Assembly (NCBI GenBank): GCA_020633495.1
Contig: JACKDR010000003.1
Coordinates: 310,001-374,000 of the forward strand
Direction of reading: 5' to 3'
From: Kofleriaceae bacterium
Lineage (GTDB): Bacteria; Myxococcota_A; Polyangia; Haliangiales; Haliangiaceae
DNA length: 64,000 nt
In this document: positions 61,261 through 64,000 of the stretch, piece by piece
Layout: every line of letters starts with the position of its first letter
Position numbering within the stretch: the first letter of the stretch is position 1
Notes under the pieces: generated by a model
Seen by the model: only the letters and a program-made list of their open reading frames with translations
The model's database searches: none
Told to the model about the DNA's origin: nothing
Program-made: the position numbers and the translations under genes

Positions 61261-61317
61261 TCTCCTTGCTACGGAAACCATAGCAGGTAGGATGCTACGG
61301 AAACAGTAGCAAGGAGA
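61261..61317. promoter_or_regulatory. HxlR-type operator: nested palindromes with divergent promoters
   Basis: A perfect 12-bp outer inverted repeat, TCTCCTTGCTAC (61261-61272) and GTAGCAAGGAGA (61306-61317). Inside are two 19-bp dyads, TGCTACGGAAACCATAGCA (61267-61285) and TGCTACGGAAACAGTAGCA (61293-61311), whose first 12 bases are identical and whose centres are 26 bp apart. The outer repeats contain the ribosome sites of both flanking genes. A plus-strand promoter TTGCTA-16-TAGGAT (61266-61293) overlaps dyad 1. This fits autoregulation plus control of the neighbour. Confidence 0.85.
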
Positions 61318-61324
61318 CGATCCC

Positions 61325-61867
61325 GTGCCCCGCATCGAACCGCTGTCCCCGCCGTTCACCGCCCCGGTCGCCGACGACCTCACCAAGCTGATGCCGCCCG
61401 GCGTGCCGCCGCTGGCGCTGTTCCGCATGGTCGCCCACAACCCGCGCGTGCTGCGCCGGATGCGTCGCGGCGGCCTGCTCGACCCCGGCGCGATCACGGC
61501 GCGCGATCGCGAGCTGGTCATCCTGCGCACCTGCGCCCGGTGCGGCGCCGAGTACGAGTGGGGCGTGCACGTCACGTTCTTCGCCGCGGCGGTGGGGCTG
61601 ACGCCGGCGGAGGTCGCCGCCACCGTGCACGACGACGCCGCGGTGTGGAGCCCGCGCGACGCCGCCCTGCTCGCGCTGTGCGATCAGCTGCACGCGCGCG
61701 CGACCGTGACCGACGCGCTGTGGGCGGCCGTGCGGGCCGACTTCGACGACGCCCAGCTGATCGAGATCGCCGCGCTGGTCGGCCTCTATCACATGGTGTC
61801 GTACCTGACCAACCTGGGCGCGCTCGATCCCGAGCCCGGCGCCGCGCGCTTCCCGGGGCGCGACTGA
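61325..61867 (+). CDS. carboxymuconolactone decarboxylase / AhpD-like protein
   Basis: 180 residues, helical CMD fold. RTCARCGAEYEWGVH has the CxxC pair and downstream His (Cys-x-x-Cys-x6-His) seen in AhpD-like peroxidase or disulfide-reductase members. The DARLL-like ALLALCDQLHARATVTDALWAAV segment is typical. The GTG start has AGGAG 8 bases upstream inside the HxlR operator. It is probably HxlR-repressed and induced by an electrophile or quinone; the signal is unknown. Confidence 0.88.
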   Translation: MPRIEPLSPPFTAPVADDLTKLMPPGVPPLALFRMVAHNPRVLRRMRRGGLLDPGAITARDRELVILRTCARCGAEYEWGVHVTFFAAAVGLTPAEVAATVHDDAAVWSPRDAALLALCDQLHARATVTDALWAAVRADFDDAQLIEIAALVGLYHMVSYLTNLGALDPEPGAARFPGRD

Positions 61868-61893
61868 CAGCGCGGGCTGGTAGCGTCCGGGCC

Positions 61894-62112
61894 ATGAGCC
61901 GGCCCGCCCGCCACCCCGCCACCTCGCTGGATCCGTCGCCGGTCGCCGCGACCGCGCCGCCGTCGTCGCCCGGCGCCGCCGCGACCGCGCCGACCCGGGC
62001 GTGCCCCGTCGATCTGTCGATCACGTGCCCGACCTGCGACACCGCGATGCAGCCCGAGCACGCGCACTACCGGTGCCTGCGCTGCGGCTACCGCGACAGC
62101 TGCTGCTTCTGA
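61894..62112 (+). CDS. small zinc-ribbon protein
   Basis: 72 residues. An N-terminal Pro/Ala-rich half is followed by ITCPTCDTAM, then HYRCLRCGYRDSCCF at the C-terminus: four or more Cys arranged as a zinc ribbon. TAGCGT lies 7 bases before the ATG, and the gene sits 27 bases after the CMD gene. Similar small C-terminal CGYRDSCCF proteins seem familiar from related bacteria, but I know of no function. Confidence 0.7.
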   Translation: MSRPARHPATSLDPSPVAATAPPSSPGAAATAPTRACPVDLSITCPTCDTAMQPEHAHYRCLRCGYRDSCCF

Positions 62113-62128
62113 GCCGGGGCCGGACCGC

Positions 62129-62740
62129 ATGTACTACGACCCCCGCGCCGGCGACCACGGCCTCGCGTTCGATCCGCTCAAGGCGCTGGTCGTGCCGCGG
62201 CCGATCGGCTGGATCTCGACGGTGAGCGCCGCCGGCAACGTCAACCTGGCGCCGTTCTCGTTCTTCAACCTGCTGTCCGAGGACCCGGCGATGGTGTGCG
62301 TCGCGCCCGGGGGCCGCAAGCCCGACCGGCCGATGAAGGACACCCGCGCCAACATCGAGGCCACCGGCGAGTTCGTCGTCAACCTCGCGACCTGGGACCT
62401 GCGCGACGCCATGAACGCGACCTCGGCGGCGCTGCCGGCCGAGACCGACGAGCTCGCCGCCGCCGGCCTGACCGCGGTGGCGGCCCGGCAGGTCCGGCCG
62501 CCGTGGGTCGGCGAGTCGCCGGTCCAGCTCGAGTGCCGGCACTGGCGCACCGTCGAGCTGCCGTCGCGCGACCCGGACCAGCCCAAGGCGGCGCTGTTCG
62601 GCGAGGTCATCGGCGTCCACGTCGACGACCGGCTGATCGTCGGCGGGCGGGTCGACATCACCCGGGCCCGGCCGATCGCGCGGCTCGGCTACGCGCTCTA
62701 CGCGGTGATCGACCACACGTTCCACATGCGCCGGCCGTAG
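62129..62740 (+). CDS. flavin reductase-family protein (FMN-binding split barrel)
   Basis: 203 residues. PRPIGWISTVSAAGNVNLAPFSFFNLLSEDPAMVCVA is the typical FMN-binding N-terminal motif, followed by DTRANIEATGEFVVNLA and a GEVIGVHVDDRLI segment. Members are FMN reductases or FMN-binding oxidases. It starts 17 bases after the zinc-ribbon gene, probably in the same unit as the CMD gene. Confidence 0.9.
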   Translation: MYYDPRAGDHGLAFDPLKALVVPRPIGWISTVSAAGNVNLAPFSFFNLLSEDPAMVCVAPGGRKPDRPMKDTRANIEATGEFVVNLATWDLRDAMNATSAALPAETDELAAAGLTAVAARQVRPPWVGESPVQLECRHWRTVELPSRDPDQPKAALFGEVIGVHVDDRLIVGGRVDITRARPIARLGYALYAVIDHTFHMRRP

Positions 62741-62840
62741 CGGTGGGCCGGGCCCGCCCGCGCCGATCGGGCCGGCGCCGGTCGGGCGCGTGAGATCGGC
62801 GTGAGAGGTCGGCGACGGCGCCGCCTGGGATAGTGGCGTC

Positions 62841-64000
62841 ATGCGAGCCTTCGTCGGTGTGCTCCTGGTGACCATGGTGCTGATGTCGGCGTGCGGCGCC
62901 GGCGACGACGGCGCGAGCCCGGCGGACGCCGCGGCCATCGACGCCGCGGCCGTCGACGCGGTGCCGCTCGACGGCGCGCCCGCCGACGCCGAGCCCCTGC
63001 CCGAGGTCACCGCGCCGATGCTGGCGCTGGGGTTCTCGTTCTCATGCCTCCTGCACCCCACCGGGAGGGTCAAGTGCTGGGGCGACAACAGCTCCGGCCA
63101 GCTCGGCCTGGGCGACACCGCGGCGCGCGGCGACGCGCCCGGCGAGCTGGGCGGCGCGCTGCCGTGGATCGATCTCGGCACCGGCCGCCACGCGATCGCG
63201 ATCGCCGGGGGCCTCAACCACGTCTGCGCGATCCTCGACGACCACCGCCTCAAGTGCTGGGGCTCCAACGGCCACGGCGAGCTGGGGCTGGGGGACACCG
63301 CGGCGCGCGGCGACCAGCCGGGCGAGATGGGCGACGCCCTGCCGGCGGTCGACCTCGGCGCCGGTCGCACCGCGCTCGCGGTGGCGGCCGGTGAGTTCTC
63401 GACCTGCGCGCTGCTCGACGACCACAGCGTCAAGTGCTGGGGCGCCAACGACCAGGGCCAGCTCGGCCAGGGCGATACCGTCCAGCGCGGCGACGACCCC
63501 GGCGAGCTCGGTGACGCGCTGGCGCCGGTCGACGTCGGGTCGCTGCACGTCGCCGACCTCGGCGTCGGGTACTACTTCGCGTGCGTCACCTCCGACGAGG
63601 GCGACGTTCGCTGCTGGGGCAGCAACAGCGAGGGCCAGCTCGGCCAGGGCACCACGCAGCGACGCGGCGACGATCCCGGCGAGATGGGCGCCGCGCTGGT
63701 GGCCACGACCTTCGGGGCTGGCCGGTTCGTGGCCCGGCTCGGGGTCGGCAGGTTCCACTCGTGCGCGATCCTCGACGGCGACGGCGCGCTCAAGTGTTTC
63801 GGCGCCGGCACCTCGGGCCAGCTCGGCCAGGGCGACCTGCAGAGCCGCGGCGACCAGCCGGGCGAGATGGGCGACGCGCTGCCGGTGGTCGACCTCGGCG
63901 TCGGCCGGACCGCGCGTGGCCTGGCGTTCACGCAGAGCGACGTGTGCGCGCTGCTCGACGACGACGAGGTCAAGTGCTGGGGCAACGACTTCTACGGCCA
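62841..64000 (+). CDS. RCC1-repeat lipoprotein (partial, runs off the window)
   Basis: At least 386 residues, no stop in the window. The lipoprotein signal ends MSAC (about Cys18) and is followed by an Asp/Ala linker (DDGASPADAAAIDAAAVDAV). Then come RCC1-type propeller repeats with a KCWG or RCWG/KCFG core at about 63071, 63251, 63431, 63613, 63791 and 63971, a 180-base (60-residue) period; at least six are visible. Seven blades would close a propeller. GATAGT lies 6 bases before the ATG. The plus frame is open to position 64000. Confidence 0.9.
   Translation, partial: MRAFVGVLLVTMVLMSACGAGDDGASPADAAAIDAAAVDAVPLDGAPADAEPLPEVTAPMLALGFSFSCLLHPTGRVKCWGDNSSGQLGLGDTAARGDAPGELGGALPWIDLGTGRHAIAIAGGLNHVCAILDDHRLKCWGSNGHGELGLGDTAARGDQPGEMGDALPAVDLGAGRTALAVAAGEFSTCALLDDHSVKCWGANDQGQLGQGDTVQRGDDPGELGDALAPVDVGSLHVADLGVGYYFACVTSDEGDVRCWGSNSEGQLGQGTTQRRGDDPGEMGAALVATTFGAGRFVARLGVGRFHSCAILDGDGALKCFGAGTSGQLGQGDLQSRGDQPGEMGDALPVVDLGVGRTARGLAFTQSDVCALLDDDEVKCWGNDFYG

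Overview
The window is about 75% GC and reads as a chromosome segment of a Myxococcota (delta-proteobacterial) organism, probably Kofleriaceae/Haliangium-like. The clues are a CdnL/CarD-type regulator, many lipoproteins with an Asp/Ala-rich linker after the acylated cysteine, several FHA proteins, an FHA histidine kinase, a very large Ser/Thr kinase with AAA and TPR regions, and a MYXO-CTERM-like sorting segment. The taxonomic placement is inference from gene content. I see no rRNA, tRNA, CRISPR array, phage or insertion sequence.

Region 1 (1-7.9 kb, all minus strand): a complex I operon nuoA-B-C-D-G-H-I, without nuoE/F and with no nuoJ-N after nuoI. It ends in a gene-free stretch that carries a 38-bp palindromic tandem repeat. 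Upstream lie a macro-domain gene and cdnL. Region 2 (8-12 kb): a MshEN-REC-TPR response regulator convergent with an FHA histidine kinase, then a lipoprotein. Region 3 (12-24 kb): nadB with a clear intrinsic terminator, then envelope functions: a lytic transglycosylase, a PHP-type lipoprotein, a membrane sulfatase-fold enzyme, and a tight YfhO / FHA / GT2 operon resembling a lipid-linked glycosylation module. A lower-GC DUF1624 acyltransferase gene follows. Region 4 (24-34.5 kb): an oxidoreductase and an M3 peptidase lipoprotein, divergent from a 2287-residue gene that fuses a repeat-rich surface protein to an OmpA-family barrel.

Region 5 (34.7-48 kb): secreted or lipoprotein enzymes (phosphoesterase, possible HEGTH zincin, P-domain protein), a CNNM/CBS transporter, asd, a lipid kinase and several hypotheticals. 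Region 6 (48-57 kb): a methyltransferase and a PaaK-like ligase on a 30-bp divergent promoter, a DUF3127 protein with an SSB-like tip, an EAL protein, a rhodanese-TlpA redox pair and the large kinase. Region 7 (57-64 kb): a frameshifted c-type cytochrome-like lipoprotein, TrhA, a cyanophycinase-like lipoprotein, an AraC regulator, a GFA protein, an HxlR regulator with a conspicuous palindromic operator shared with an AhpD/CMD gene, a flavin reductase and an RCC1-repeat lipoprotein that runs off the end.

Two signals stand out. First, a TAnnnT hexamer lies 5-10 bases before the start codon of about 17 genes, which implies widespread leaderless or near-leaderless transcription; I used it to choose several starts. 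Second, the adhesin-OmpA gene carries an internal C-terminal-type sorting signal followed directly by a second signal peptide.
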